From Luteimonas aestuarii (GTDB taxonomy: Bacteria; Pseudomonadota; Gammaproteobacteria; Xanthomonadales; Xanthomonadaceae), in NCBI RefSeq assembly GCF_004357985.1, contig NZ_SMTF01000015.1, forward strand, positions 1 to 64,000: 64,000 nt of DNA. The letters are read 5' to 3'. Made by a program: the position numbers and the translations under genes. Below the pieces are notes generated by a model that saw only the letters and a list, made by a program, of their open reading frames with translations, did no database searches and was not told the DNA's origin. Of this stretch, positions 26,627 to 35,207 are shown piece by piece (position 1 is the stretch's first letter; every line of letters starts with the position of its first letter).

Positions 26627-29031
26627 GGCAGGGTATCGAGGGGAATGGTGTCGTCCTGGGGAAGCCGGCTGCGGACTTCGGACGGCGGGACGAGGTAGAG
26701 GTCGTCTCGGTAATAGCCGAGAATAGCACGGCGCAGGCGGTCCCTTGTTTCCGGGCCTGCCGAGCCTAGCCCCTTGAACTCGATCTCCAGCTGAATGGCA
26801 TTGTTCATGTCGCCCGAGCGATTGCGTACATAGCGGCGGGTCACGAGGCGTGCGGCCATGCAGCAGCTTTCCCACTGCACGCCGAAGATGCCTTCAAGCA
26901 GCTTGCTTTCGTTGAACGAGTAGTAGTAACGGCCGACAACGCTCCAGGTCGGGTTGATCGGGTACAGGAACGAGAAATCCCCATGCTCGACAAGGTCTTC
27001 GCGGGTCAGCGGGTTGCGTCGGTAACGGTAGGACAGGTTCACGATGCCGTCGTCGCCGACCAGATATCGCGTGCGGACGCTCGCCAGGTCCTCGCTGCGG
27101 CTGGTCGGGTTCCACTGGTAGCTGGCACCGATGGTCCAGCGGTCGTTGATGGCGTAGGTGCTGTCCGCAACCCATGCCGAGCGGCCATCGTCTACCGGGA
27201 TCTCGCTGCCGACCACGGTGCGTGATTCGTCGAAATAGAAGATCTGCCCGATGCTCGCCGACAGCTTTTCCCGGCCGTCGCTCTCGCGGATCATGCGCGT
27301 GGTCATCGCCAAGGTGAGCTGGTTGGCATCGGCCTGGCGGTCGGCACCGGAATAGCGGTTGTCTCGGAACAGCTGCCCCCAGCTGAAGGAAAGCGGACCC
27401 GTGTCGAACAGCGGCATGTCGCGCTGGTCCTCGAACGGCGCATGCAGGTAGAAGATGCGAGGCTCGAGCGTGTTGAGGAAGGTTTCCCCGCGGAAGTCGA
27501 CGTGGCGGTCGAAGAACAGCCCGGCATCGACGGTCGTGATGGGGATGCTGCTGGAAGGCGACGTGTTGGCGGTCGGGAAACCGTTACCGTCAGCGATGAT
27601 CTGCGCGAGGGCATCGTCGATGCGATAGCCGGTGTAGCGCCACGCGAGCGTCGGGCGGACAAACCAGCTGGCGCCCTCGAAGGGCACGCTGACGTACGGT
27701 TTCACGAACAGGCGGCTCCCGCCCGGGCGTGACTGCCGATCCGCGTGCTCGAAGCGCGCCAGTTCCGTCTCGGCGCCGGCCACCAGCCAGCGTCCGAAGG
27801 GTTGTTCCCAGCGGAACACGGCGCGTGGAAGGCGGTGATAGGGCAGGTTTGCATCTGCGAGGTTGTAGTCGGACAACACCCAGTAGTCCGCCATCAGTGC
27901 GGCACTCCAGTGGCGGCTGCGCCCGTAGATGCCGACATCACTTTGCAGCGCGATATCGGACAACCCGTCCAGGCTGCTGCTGGCATCCTCGACCCAGCGC
28001 GGATCGCTGATCCAATTCAGTCGTGCCCGGGCTTGCCAGCGACTGTCGACGTCCTGGACGCCGCTGAAGCGGAAACTGCCACGGTTGTCCCTGCGCCAGT
28101 TATCGGGATTGATTCCGTTCGCGATCTCGTCGGCGCGGCCCGCCTCGGTCAAACGATCGGAAGGCAAGAACTCCACCTCGGCCACGCCACGCCCGGTTTC
28201 GGTGAGGTAGCGGAATTCGGTGCCCAGCTGGATGCCGCGGCGGCTCATCCAGCGCGGCTCCAGCGTCATGTCGTAGTTGGGCGCGAGGTTGAGGTAGATC
28301 GGCTGGGTGTAGTCGAAGCCGTTGCGGCCGGAGTAGCTGATGTTCGGATACAGCAGTCCGGTGCGGCGGCGATCGTCGATCGGGAACGCGGCCCATGGCA
28401 CGTACAGCACCGGCACCTTGCCGATGTGCAGGGTGGCGCTGCGCGCCGTGCCCATGCCGGTGTCCGAGTCGACGTCGATGCGCTGCGCGCGCAGTTCCCA
28501 CATGCGCTCGCTGGGCGGGCAGGTGGAGTAGGTCGAGCGCATCATCCGTCCCCGGGTGCCGGACATGTCGATCCGTTCCGCACCGCCGTTCCCGCGACGC
28601 TCGATCAGCTGGTAGCGCACGTTGTCGATCCGGTGCGAGTCTTTGTCCTGGTCGCCTTCCAGCCGGTCGGCGACGATGCGCATCCCCGAGTCCTGGTAGC
28701 GCACGTTGCCGGTCGCGGTGTAGATCCCGGTTTCCTGGTCGAACTGCAACGCGTCGGTACCGAGGAACTGGTCGCCGCGGCGCAGGGTGACGTTGCCAGT
28801 GACGTTGTACATCCCTCCGTCAATGCCATCGGTCTCATCACCATCGACAAGCGTCGGCTGGCTTTCTCGATCATCTGGCGAACTTGTCGGCGCCTGTGCG
28901 TCCGGGAACGCCGGCACCGCGTCCTCGATGGGACACATCGACCAGTCGGGCGGGATGTCGTCGTTCGCACTGGCTGCCAGGGACACGGCGATGCAGAAGG
29001 GCAGGGGCAGCAGGCGGAAAATGGCGCGCAC
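26623..29031 (-). CDS. lptD: LPS-assembly protein LptD
   Basis: 802-residue outer-membrane beta-barrel that inserts lipopolysaccharide into the outer leaflet with LptE. A signal peptide (ending SLAASAND) is followed by a Cys in WSMCPIED, an OstA/LptA-like jellyroll (LRRGDQFLGTDALQFD, TATGNVRYQDSGMRI), then a long barrel with many aromatic-ended strands. Two adjacent Cys near the C-terminus (WESCCMAARLV) match the Cys pair used in the LptD disulfides. First gene of the lptD-surA-pdxA-rsmA-apaG-apaH operon. A 148-base gap upstream separates it from the deacetylase-like gene and shows no clear sigma-E-type promoter. Confidence 0.97.
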   Translation of the reverse strand: MRAIFRLLPLPFCIAVSLAASANDDIPPDWSMCPIEDAVPAFPDAQAPTSSPDDRESQPTLVDGDETDGIDGGMYNVTGNVTLRRGDQFLGTDALQFDQETGIYTATGNVRYQDSGMRIVADRLEGDQDKDSHRIDNVRYQLIERRGNGGAERIDMSGTRGRMMRSTYSTCPPSERMWELRAQRIDVDSDTGMGTARSATLHIGKVPVLYVPWAAFPIDDRRRTGLLYPNISYSGRNGFDYTQPIYLNLAPNYDMTLEPRWMSRRGIQLGTEFRYLTETGRGVAEVEFLPSDRLTEAGRADEIANGINPDNWRRDNRGSFRFSGVQDVDSRWQARARLNWISDPRWVEDASSSLDGLSDIALQSDVGIYGRSRHWSAALMADYWVLSDYNLADANLPYHRLPRAVFRWEQPFGRWLVAGAETELARFEHADRQSRPGGSRLFVKPYVSVPFEGASWFVRPTLAWRYTGYRIDDALAQIIADGNGFPTANTSPSSSIPITTVDAGLFFDRHVDFRGETFLNTLEPRIFYLHAPFEDQRDMPLFDTGPLSFSWGQLFRDNRYSGADRQADANQLTLAMTTRMIRESDGREKLSASIGQIFYFDESRTVVGSEIPVDDGRSAWVADSTYAINDRWTIGASYQWNPTSRSEDLASVRTRYLVGDDGIVNLSYRYRRNPLTREDLVEHGDFSFLYPINPTWSVVGRYYYSFNESKLLEGIFGVQWESCCMAARLVTRRYVRNRSGDMNNAIQLEIEFKGLGSAGPETRDRLRRAILGYYRDDLYLVPPSEVRSRLPQDDTIPLDTLP

Positions 29032-29179
29032 GCAGGCATCCGGGGGGCGGAAAGACGCCTAGCTTGCCGCATGGCACCACGACCGGCAACGCGCACTGTT
29101 GACGTCCAGTTCATGCCCGGTTGCAGCTGGGCCAGCCCGTTTCCTCGCCAGCCGTCCGGCGACTGAACGCGACGCCGGC

Positions 29180-30127
29180 TCAGATGGGCGGGGCAGCGTG
29201 GTCGCGGGCCTGGAACAGCACCCCGACATGGGCCACGCAGCCCTCGCGCAGGCCATCGAGATCGTAGCCGCCCTCGAGCATCGACACCATGCGGCCACTG
29301 CAGTGGCGCCGGGCGAGGGAGGCCAGTTCGGCAGTCAGCCAGGCGAAGTCGGCGGGATCGAGCTGGAGTTGCGCGAGCGGATCGCGGCGGTCGGCGTCGA
29401 ACCCGGCGGATACCAGCAGCAGCTGCGGGGCGAAGGCGTCGATCTCCGGCAGCAGCCGCGAGGACCACGCGCTGCGGAATTCCCGGCTGCCCGCACCCGA
29501 GGGCAGGCCCGCGTTGACGATGTTGCCGATCCCGCGCTCGTCCTCCGCCCCGGTGCCCGGGTACAGCGGCATCTGGTGCGAACTGAGGTACTGCACGCGT
29601 GGTTCCTGCTCGAAGATCGCCTGCGTGCCGTTGCCATGGTGCACGTCGAAATCGACGATGCTCACCCGCGACAGTCCATGGCGATCGAGCGCATGCGCAG
29701 CCGCCACCGCGATGCTGTCGAACAGGCAGAAACCCATCGCGATGCACGCGGTGGCATGGTGGCCGGGCGGGCGCACCGCGCAGAAGGCGACGTCGATCTC
29801 GCCGTGCAGCACTGCATCCACGGCCGCCACGCCGGCCCCGGCGGCGCGGAGCGCGGCTTCGGGCGAGTCGGGCGAAAGCACGGTGTCCGGGTCCAGCATG
29901 ATCCGCGCGTCCGGCGCATCCAGCACGCGATCGATCAACGCATCGTCGTGCACGCGGGCCAGCTGGCCACGGGTGGCGCGGGGGGCATCCAGCCATTCGG
30001 CGGACGGGAAGGCTTCGCGCAGCGCATCCACCACCGCTTCCAGCCGCGCAGGCCGTTCGGCGTGCTGCGGGCCGGTATCGTGCGCCAGGCAGGCGGCGTG
30101 GGTGTAGATCGAGGCGCGGTGGTTCAT
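29180..30127 (-). CDS. Histone deacetylase-fold (acetylpolyamine amidohydrolase-like) protein
   Basis: 315-residue zinc amidohydrolase of the bacterial class II HDAC/AcuC/APAH superfamily. Family motifs are complete: HPARLE-like HAERPARLEAV, RPPGHHA (catalytic His pair), DFDVHHGNGTQ (Zn ligands), SAGFDADRRDPLAQL (Zn ligand Asp) and the C-terminal EGGYD. Substrates in bacteria include acetylated polyamines or protein acetyl-lysine; which one applies cannot be told here. It lies 18 bases behind the adenosyltransferase gene and is probably in the same transcript. Confidence 0.92.
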   Translation of the reverse strand: MNHRASIYTHAACLAHDTGPQHAERPARLEAVVDALREAFPSAEWLDAPRATRGQLARVHDDALIDRVLDAPDARIMLDPDTVLSPDSPEAALRAAGAGVAAVDAVLHGEIDVAFCAVRPPGHHATACIAMGFCLFDSIAVAAAHALDRHGLSRVSIVDFDVHHGNGTQAIFEQEPRVQYLSSHQMPLYPGTGAEDERGIGNIVNAGLPSGAGSREFRSAWSSRLLPEIDAFAPQLLLVSAGFDADRRDPLAQLQLDPADFAWLTAELASLARRHCSGRMVSMLEGGYDLDGLREGCVAHVGVLFQARDHAAPPI

Positions 30128-30145
30128 GCAGCCGCAGTCTGCCGG

Positions 30146-30700
30146 TCAGCGCGTGCGCCGCTCGTGATGCCACAACACCTCGCCGTGGCCGCTGGCGCGC
30201 GCCAGCACCCGGGCCAGCACGAACAGCAGGTCGGAAAGGCGGTTGAGATAGCGGATCGCCTGCGGCCGGACCGCGTCGTGCCGGGCCAGGGTGACGGTGT
30301 CGCGCTCGGCGCGGCGTACCACGGTGCGCGCCACGTGGCAGCGCGCCGCGGCCTCGCCACCGCCGGGCAGGATGAAATCCTTCAGCGGCGGCAGGTCGTC
30401 GTTGTAGCGGTCGAGGTGCTGCTCGAGGCGCTCGATGTCCACATCCTGGATCGCGGCATGCCCGGGGATGCAGAGCTCGCCGCCAAGGTCGAAGAGCTGG
30501 TGCTGCACCGCGGTCAGCAGCTCGCGGATGTCATCCGGCACGTCGCTGGCCAGCAGCAGTCCAAGCGTCGAGTTGGCCTCGTCGACCGTGCCATACGCGG
30601 TGACTCGGGCCGAGTCCTTGGCGACACGCGAGCCATCGCCCAGCCCGGTGCTGCCGTCGTCGCCGGTGCGGGTGTAGATCTTCGAAAGCCGGTTGCCCAT
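30146..30700 (-). CDS. PduO-type cob(I)alamin adenosyltransferase
   Basis: 184 residues. The family signature is clear: the N-terminal ATP-binding loop KIYTRTGDDGSTGLGDG, then TVDEANSTLGLLLA, and later CHVARTVVRRAERD and RYLNRLSDLLFVLAR. It adenosylates reduced corrinoids to adenosylcobalamin. The gene directly upstream encodes a probable BtuM cobalamin transporter, so uptake and adenosylation of corrinoids are encoded together. No cobalamin riboswitch was recognised upstream of the pair. Confidence 0.95.
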   Translation of the reverse strand: MGNRLSKIYTRTGDDGSTGLGDGSRVAKDSARVTAYGTVDEANSTLGLLLASDVPDDIRELLTAVQHQLFDLGGELCIPGHAAIQDVDIERLEQHLDRYNDDLPPLKDFILPGGGEAAARCHVARTVVRRAERDTVTLARHDAVRPQAIRYLNRLSDLLFVLARVLARASGHGEVLWHHERRTR

Positions 30701-30718
30701 GGCGAGGCCGGGCGTCGG

Positions 30719-31306
30719 TCAGGGCGCGGCGGTGCGGGCGCCGTCGCGCCGGAGCAGGCCCGCCTGCACCAGTACGACATGCACCATCGCAGCGATCGCC
30801 ACGTACATGGTCGCGACGCGCAGGTACGGCCCCAGCCAGTCGGTGTAGTTCTTCCACCAGCCCGCCAGCGTCGGCTCGGCCACGGCATTGGCGAGCCAGT
30901 AGAACCCGCCCTGCGCGAACAGGTGGCACGTGACCACCGACGCCGGCAGCACCACGGCCAGCAGGCCCAGGGCCTTCCAGCCGAGGCCGCCATGGTGGCG
31001 CTGCAGCCACCAGCCGCCGGCCCACATCGAGAAGTACGCCGGCACCAGCGCCCAGTAGCCGGGCGAGACGCAGTAATGGGTCCAGAAGTTCAGGCCTTGG
31101 CCGGTGATAACCACGTAATCCACCAGCACCGCCAGCGCCATCAGCGCCGGGAATGCCCAGCGGGTCCACTGCGACAGGTAGAAGCCGCCGACGAAGAACA
31201 CCGCCCAGGTGGCGTCCGGCACCGGCGCGAAGTGGTGGACCCGGGTCGCGGCCAGTACGACGGCGAGCAGGGTCAGGATCACGGCGCGTTGCGGGACGGT
31301 CTTCAT
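30719..31306 (-). CDS. btuM: Probable BtuM-type cobalamin transporter (solitary ECF S-component-like)
   Basis: 195 residues with about six hydrophobic helices. The pattern fits the BtuM family: N-terminal helix, RVHHFAPVPDATWAVFF, YLSQWTRWAFPALMALAV, then NFWTHYCVSPGYWALVPAY, with a cysteine at position 79. In characterised BtuM (Thiobacillus denitrificans) a conserved Cys80 coordinates the cobalt of cobalamin; this is established for that protein and inferred here. It sits 18 bases upstream of the corrinoid adenosyltransferase in the same orientation, which supports the call. The start is the ATG of MKTVPQRAV; the longer frame upstream is a shadow of the opposite ubi genes. It could instead be another small permease. 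Confidence 0.72.
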   Translation of the reverse strand: MKTVPQRAVILTLLAVVLAATRVHHFAPVPDATWAVFFVGGFYLSQWTRWAFPALMALAVLVDYVVITGQGLNFWTHYCVSPGYWALVPAYFSMWAGGWWLQRHHGGLGWKALGLLAVVLPASVVTCHLFAQGGFYWLANAVAEPTLAGWWKNYTDWLGPYLRVATMYVAIAAMVHVVLVQAGLLRRDGARTAAP

Positions 31307-31387
31307 GCGGTGCGGGTCCGGGTGCGGAAGGACAGGCGGCCATTCTAGCGGACTGCGGCGCCGGGTCGGGCGCGTCGCCCGGGCCGC

Positions 31388-31393
31388 TATCAT
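31388..31393 (+). promoter_or_regulatory. Possible -10 element of ubiH (leaderless start)
   Basis: TATCAT ends six bases before the ubiH ATG at 31400, so the transcription start would fall on the start codon. There is no Shine-Dalgarno sequence in between. No convincing -35 is visible in the GC-rich upstream stretch. Confidence 0.4.
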
Positions 31394-31399
31394 GCGCGG

Positions 31400-32635
31400 A
31401 TGCAACACGACCACGAGGTGGCGATCATCGGAGGCGGGCTGGTGGGTGCCAGCCTGGCGCTCGCGCTCGATCGCGTCGGTGTCAGCACGGCGCTGGTGGA
31501 AGCGACCCCGCAAGGGGTGATGCCGCCGGTGTTCGACCAGCGCAACCTCAGCTTCGCCGAGGCCACGGTCAACGCGCTGACCGCGCTGGGCGTGATGCAG
31601 GCGCTGAAGGCGCGGCCGGGCAGCATCCGCCGGATCCATGCCAGCCGTGCCGGGGATTTCGGCAGCGTGCTGCTGGATGCGGCCGACCATGGGCGCGAAT
31701 GCTTCGGTGCGGTCGTCGTGGCGCGTGATTTCGGCAAAGCACTGGAACTCAGGCTTTCGCAACTGCGCCACGGCGTGCGCCATCGGCCGGCGCGTTTCCT
31801 CGGGTTCGCCGAAGGCGGCGACGCGTGTCGCGCCATCCGCGTCGGCGACGAGGCTGGGGAACGCATCCTCCGCGCGAGACTGGTGGTGGGTGCCGACGGC
31901 GCGCACAGCTGGGTGCGCGATGCGCTGGGCATCGCCGCCGAGACCCACGACTACGCGCAACGCCTGTTCGTGGCACGGTTGCGCACGCAGCGTGTGCCCG
32001 ACTGCACGGCCTACGAGCGCCTGCGTGACGACGGCCCTACCGCATTGCTGCCACGAGGCGATGGCCATTACGGCCTGGTGCACGCGGTCGCGGCGACCGA
32101 TGCCGATGCGGTGGCGTTGCTCGATGACGCCGCGTTCCTCGCGCGGGTACAGGACGCATTCGGCTGGCGCGCCGGGCGTTTCGTCTCGGTCGGCGAACGC
32201 AGCGTGCATCCTGCGGTCCGTGTCGTTGCGCAGGCAACCACGGCGCCGCGCGCGGTGCTGGTGGGCAATGCCGCGCAGAGCCTGCATCCGATCGGCGCCC
32301 AAGGCTTCAACCTCGGCCTGCGCGATGCGCTGACGCTGGCCGAACTGATCGAAGGTGCGGACGATCCCGGCAGCGAATCGTTGCTGCAGTCGTATTCCGA
32401 CCGCCGTCGCGAGGATCGCGAACGCACCCTGCAGTTCTCGCATGGGCTGGCGCGCGCCACCTCTAATCCGGCACCGTGGTTGCGGCCCCTGCGCAGCGCC
32501 GCGTTGCTGGCAGTCGGTGCGGTGCCGTCGCTGCAGTCGATGCTGGCCGGTGGCGCCATGGGTTACCGCGGCGAGGTGCCGGCGCTGTGCCGGTCGGATG
32601 CCCCCGAAAATGCAGCGTCGCAGGTGGTCACATGA
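31400..32635 (+). CDS. ubiH: UbiH-like FAD-dependent ubiquinone-pathway monooxygenase
   Basis: 411-residue class A flavin monooxygenase. The N-terminal Rossmann motif is VAIIGGGLVGASLALAL, the middle GADGAHSWVR binds FAD/NADPH, and the C-terminal family motif is GNAAQSLHPIGAQGFNLGLRDA. The ubiquinone hydroxylase subfamily is supported by the FDQRNLSFAEAT segment and by the second monooxygenase directly downstream, an arrangement like ubiH-ubiI of E. coli. It acts on membrane-bound prenylated phenols. Its stop overlaps the next start (ATGA). Confidence 0.9.
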   Translation: MQHDHEVAIIGGGLVGASLALALDRVGVSTALVEATPQGVMPPVFDQRNLSFAEATVNALTALGVMQALKARPGSIRRIHASRAGDFGSVLLDAADHGRECFGAVVVARDFGKALELRLSQLRHGVRHRPARFLGFAEGGDACRAIRVGDEAGERILRARLVVGADGAHSWVRDALGIAAETHDYAQRLFVARLRTQRVPDCTAYERLRDDGPTALLPRGDGHYGLVHAVAATDADAVALLDDAAFLARVQDAFGWRAGRFVSVGERSVHPAVRVVAQATTAPRAVLVGNAAQSLHPIGAQGFNLGLRDALTLAELIEGADDPGSESLLQSYSDRRREDRERTLQFSHGLARATSNPAPWLRPLRSAALLAVGAVPSLQSMLAGGAMGYRGEVPALCRSDAPENAASQVVT

Positions 32636-33813
32636 GACGGCGTGGCGACCTGCGCGACGTGGTGGTCGTGGGCGGTGGCGTGGTCGGTGCGGCCTGTGCA
32701 CTGGCGCTGTCGCGACTCGACCTTGACGTTGTACTTGTCGAAGCGGCACAGCCTCCAGCGTGGTCGGCCGAACGCCCGGACCTGCGTGTCTACGCCTTCG
32801 CGCCGGACAACGCCGCGCTGTTCGATGCGCTGGGCACCTGGCCGCCCGTGCGTGATGCGCGGGTGCAGCCGTATCGCCGGATGCAGGTCTGGGATGCCGC
32901 GGGCGGCGACGCGCTGGTGTTCGATGCCGATGCCCTCGCGCGATGCGAACTGGGCTGGATCGTCGAGCATGCATTGCTGGCCGATCGGCTGTGGACGGCA
33001 TTGCAGCGCAGCCCGGTGGACCTGCGCTGCCCGGCGCGCGTTGAATCGCTGGCGCAGGATGATGCCGGCGTAAGACTGCGACTGGACGAAGGCAGCCAGG
33101 TGGCCGCGCGCATCGCCATCGCTGCCGATGGCGCGGCCTCCACCTTGCGCACCCTCGCCGGCATCGACGCGCCGGTGCACGACCATGGCCAGAAGGGCGT
33201 GGTCGCCTATGTCGATTGCCAGTATCCGCACGAGGCGACGGCGTGGCAGCGGTTCCTGCCGACCGGGCCGTTGGCGCTGCTGCCGTTCGCCGATGGCCGG
33301 GTGTCGATCGTGTGGACCCTGCCGGACGATGCCGCCGCGCGCGTGCTGGCGCTGGATGGCGAGGCCTTCTCGCGCGAACTCACCGCGGCCTCGGGTGGCA
33401 GGCTCGGCACGTTGCGCGTGTCGTCGCCGCGCGCCGCGTTCCCGCTGCGGCGGCAGCTGAGTGCGACCCAGTGCGCCGGCCGCGTGCTGGTGATCGGCGA
33501 TGCCGCGCATGTGGTGCATCCGCTCGCCGGGCAGGGCGTGAACCTTGGGTTGCGCGATGTCTCGGCGTTGCAGGCGATGGTGACGGCGGCGCATGCGCGT
33601 CGCGCCGATTGGCATGCCCCCACGCGCCTCGCGCGCTGGGCGCGCACGCGGCGCAGCGAGAATGCGGTCGCTGCACATGCCTTCGACGGCATCAATGCGT
33701 TGTTCTCGAACGATGCCATGCCGACAACGCTGCTGCGCGGCCACCTGCTGGGCGCGGCGAACCGGTTGCCGATGGTTACCGCCGCGCTTTGGCGGCGTGC
33801 GGCTGGCCTCTGA
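32632..33813 (+). CDS. Second Ubi-type FAD-dependent monooxygenase (UbiI/UbiF-like)
   Basis: 393 residues, paralogous to the upstream protein. FAD motif VVVVGGGVVGAACALAL, middle AADGAASTLR, and C-terminal GDAAHVVHPLAGQGVNLGLRD. The exact ring position hydroxylated (C5, C6 or C1) cannot be decided by eye. It begins inside the ubiH stop codon, so translation is coupled. The long frame that starts 156 bases upstream is not real because it overlaps the end of ubiH. A pair of palindromic repeats fills the 395-base gap after this gene. Confidence 0.88.
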   Translation: MRRRGDLRDVVVVGGGVVGAACALALSRLDLDVVLVEAAQPPAWSAERPDLRVYAFAPDNAALFDALGTWPPVRDARVQPYRRMQVWDAAGGDALVFDADALARCELGWIVEHALLADRLWTALQRSPVDLRCPARVESLAQDDAGVRLRLDEGSQVAARIAIAADGAASTLRTLAGIDAPVHDHGQKGVVAYVDCQYPHEATAWQRFLPTGPLALLPFADGRVSIVWTLPDDAAARVLALDGEAFSRELTAASGGRLGTLRVSSPRAAFPLRRQLSATQCAGRVLVIGDAAHVVHPLAGQGVNLGLRDVSALQAMVTAAHARRADWHAPTRLARWARTRRSENAVAAHAFDGINALFSNDAMPTTLLRGHLLGAANRLPMVTAALWRRAAGL

Positions 33814-33891
33814 AGCAAGGTGGATTCATCTGCCGGGATGGCGGGGTTCAGTTTTCCTTACACCTCCCATGCCCGGAGAGGGTGGGTGGTG

Positions 33892-33960
33892 GCGCAGTCC
33901 CGCTGCCGCCGCAAGTCGCGGCCCGATATCCGCTTGGTTGCGGCGGCACCGGGACTGCGC
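33892..33960 (+). repeat. Dispersed palindrome, copy 3
   Basis: The arms 33892-33912 and 33940-33960 are 21-base complements with one mismatch (GCGCAGTCCC type). The loop is identical in its core to copy 1. Several stem bases differ from copy 1 and are matched by changes on the opposite arm. Confidence 0.93.
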
Positions 33961-34039
33961 TGGAAAGTTCCGTTGCGCTTCCACATATGCAACAGCGCTT
34001 GATCTCGCCCTACGGATCGGTAGCGGCAGCGTTGGGGCC

Positions 34040-34104
34040 GCCTGTCGGGCACCGCGCCGACCAAGCGGATATCGGGCCGCGACTCGGCGCGGTGCCCGAC
34101 AGGC
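34040..34104 (-). repeat. Dispersed palindrome, copy 4 (inverted core)
   Basis: The arms 34040-34060 and 34084-34104 are perfect 21-base complements (GCCTGTCGGGC type). The loop is the reverse-orientation core. It is paired with copy 3 across a 79-base spacer. Confidence 0.94.
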
Positions 34105-34208
34105 GTACGCATAGGTCGGGGTGTTGGCGCGACGCCTGCGCAGAGCAAGACGATGCAAATGTCTGGACGTGGAAGGAAAACGAGGCCCGGAAGATACCCG
34201 GCCGCAGG

Positions 34209-35150
34209 TCAGCCGGACGCCTGCTGCGAACCGCCACGCAATCGACGCACCAGTCCCAGCAGGAGCACGACCAGCCCGCCTGCCACGATGCCCACCCCGG
34301 CGTTGATGAGCATCGGCGTCAGCGCGCCAAGCACTTCACCGACACCCGGGATCGTAGCCGCGTCCACGGCGGCATCGCGGATCCATTCGTCCACCGCGTG
34401 CACGCCATGGGTGAGGATGCCGCCGCCGACCAGGAACATCGCGGCCGTGCCGGCGATGGCCAGTGCCTTCATCAGCCAGGGCGCGGCGCGCACGATGCCG
34501 CGCCCGGACGCCGCCAGCGCCGCGTTCGCCTTGCGGCTCAGGTGCAGGCCAACGTCGTCCAGCTTGACGATGCCCGCCACCAGGCCATACACGCCGATGG
34601 TCATGATCGCGGCGATGCCGACCAGCACGCCCAGCTGCACCGCGAACGTGCGGTCGGCGACCGTGCCCAATGCGATCACGATGATCTCGGCCGACAAGAT
34701 GAAATCGGTGCGGATGGCACCTTTGATCTTGTCCGCTTCCAGTGCCAGCAAGTCGACCTCCTGGTCGCGCACCGCCGCCACGTGCGCCTCGCGTTCGGCC
34801 AGGTCGACATGGCGGTTGTGGAAGAACTTGTGCCAGACCTTCTCGAAGCCCTCGTAGCAGAGGAACAGGCCGCCGAGCATCAGCAGTGGCGTGACCAGCC
34901 AGGGCAGGAAGGCACTGATCGCCAGCGCAGCCGGCACCAGGATCAGCTTGTTGCGCACCGAGCCCTTGGCGACGGCCCAGACCACCGGCAGTTCGCGGTC
35001 GGCACGTACGCCACTGACCTGCTCGGCATTGAGCGCGAGGTCGTCGCCGAGCACGCCGGCGGTCTTGCGGGTGGCGACCTTGGTCATGGCCGCCACGTCG
35101 TCGAGCACGGTGGCGATGTCGTCGAGCAGGACCAGCAGGCTGGAAGCCAT
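34209..35150 (-). CDS. DUF808 family inner-membrane protein
   Basis: 313-residue YedI-like membrane protein. It starts with SLLVLLDDIATVLDDVAAMTK, the strongly conserved DUF808 N-terminus, and continues with about eight hydrophobic helices. Conserved segments are RKTAGVLGDDLALNAEQV, GLFLCYEGFEKVWHK and GAIRTDFILSAEIIVIALG. Function is unknown. It follows rlmM on the same strand after 57 bases and may be read with it. The next 395 bases downstream contain only repeats 3 and 4. Confidence 0.9.
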   Translation of the reverse strand: MASSLLVLLDDIATVLDDVAAMTKVATRKTAGVLGDDLALNAEQVSGVRADRELPVVWAVAKGSVRNKLILVPAALAISAFLPWLVTPLLMLGGLFLCYEGFEKVWHKFFHNRHVDLAEREAHVAAVRDQEVDLLALEADKIKGAIRTDFILSAEIIVIALGTVADRTFAVQLGVLVGIAAIMTIGVYGLVAGIVKLDDVGLHLSRKANAALAASGRGIVRAAPWLMKALAIAGTAAMFLVGGGILTHGVHAVDEWIRDAAVDAATIPGVGEVLGALTPMLINAGVGIVAGGLVVLLLGLVRRLRGGSQQASG

Positions 35151-35207
35151 TGGGGCGGTCGCAGGTGGGGTGGCGGCGGATTGTACGGGCGGCGCGGGCG
35201 CTTGGCG

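Noticed and set aside
25316-26875. Extended N-terminus of the surA frame beyond the signal peptide
   Set aside because: The extra 83 residues overlap lptD and precede a clear signal peptide starting at 26626.
33826-34158. Short open frames across the palindrome pairs (for example translating to SRPDIRLV)
   Set aside because: They are translations of the repeat core, recur at every copy in several frames, and have no start signals.
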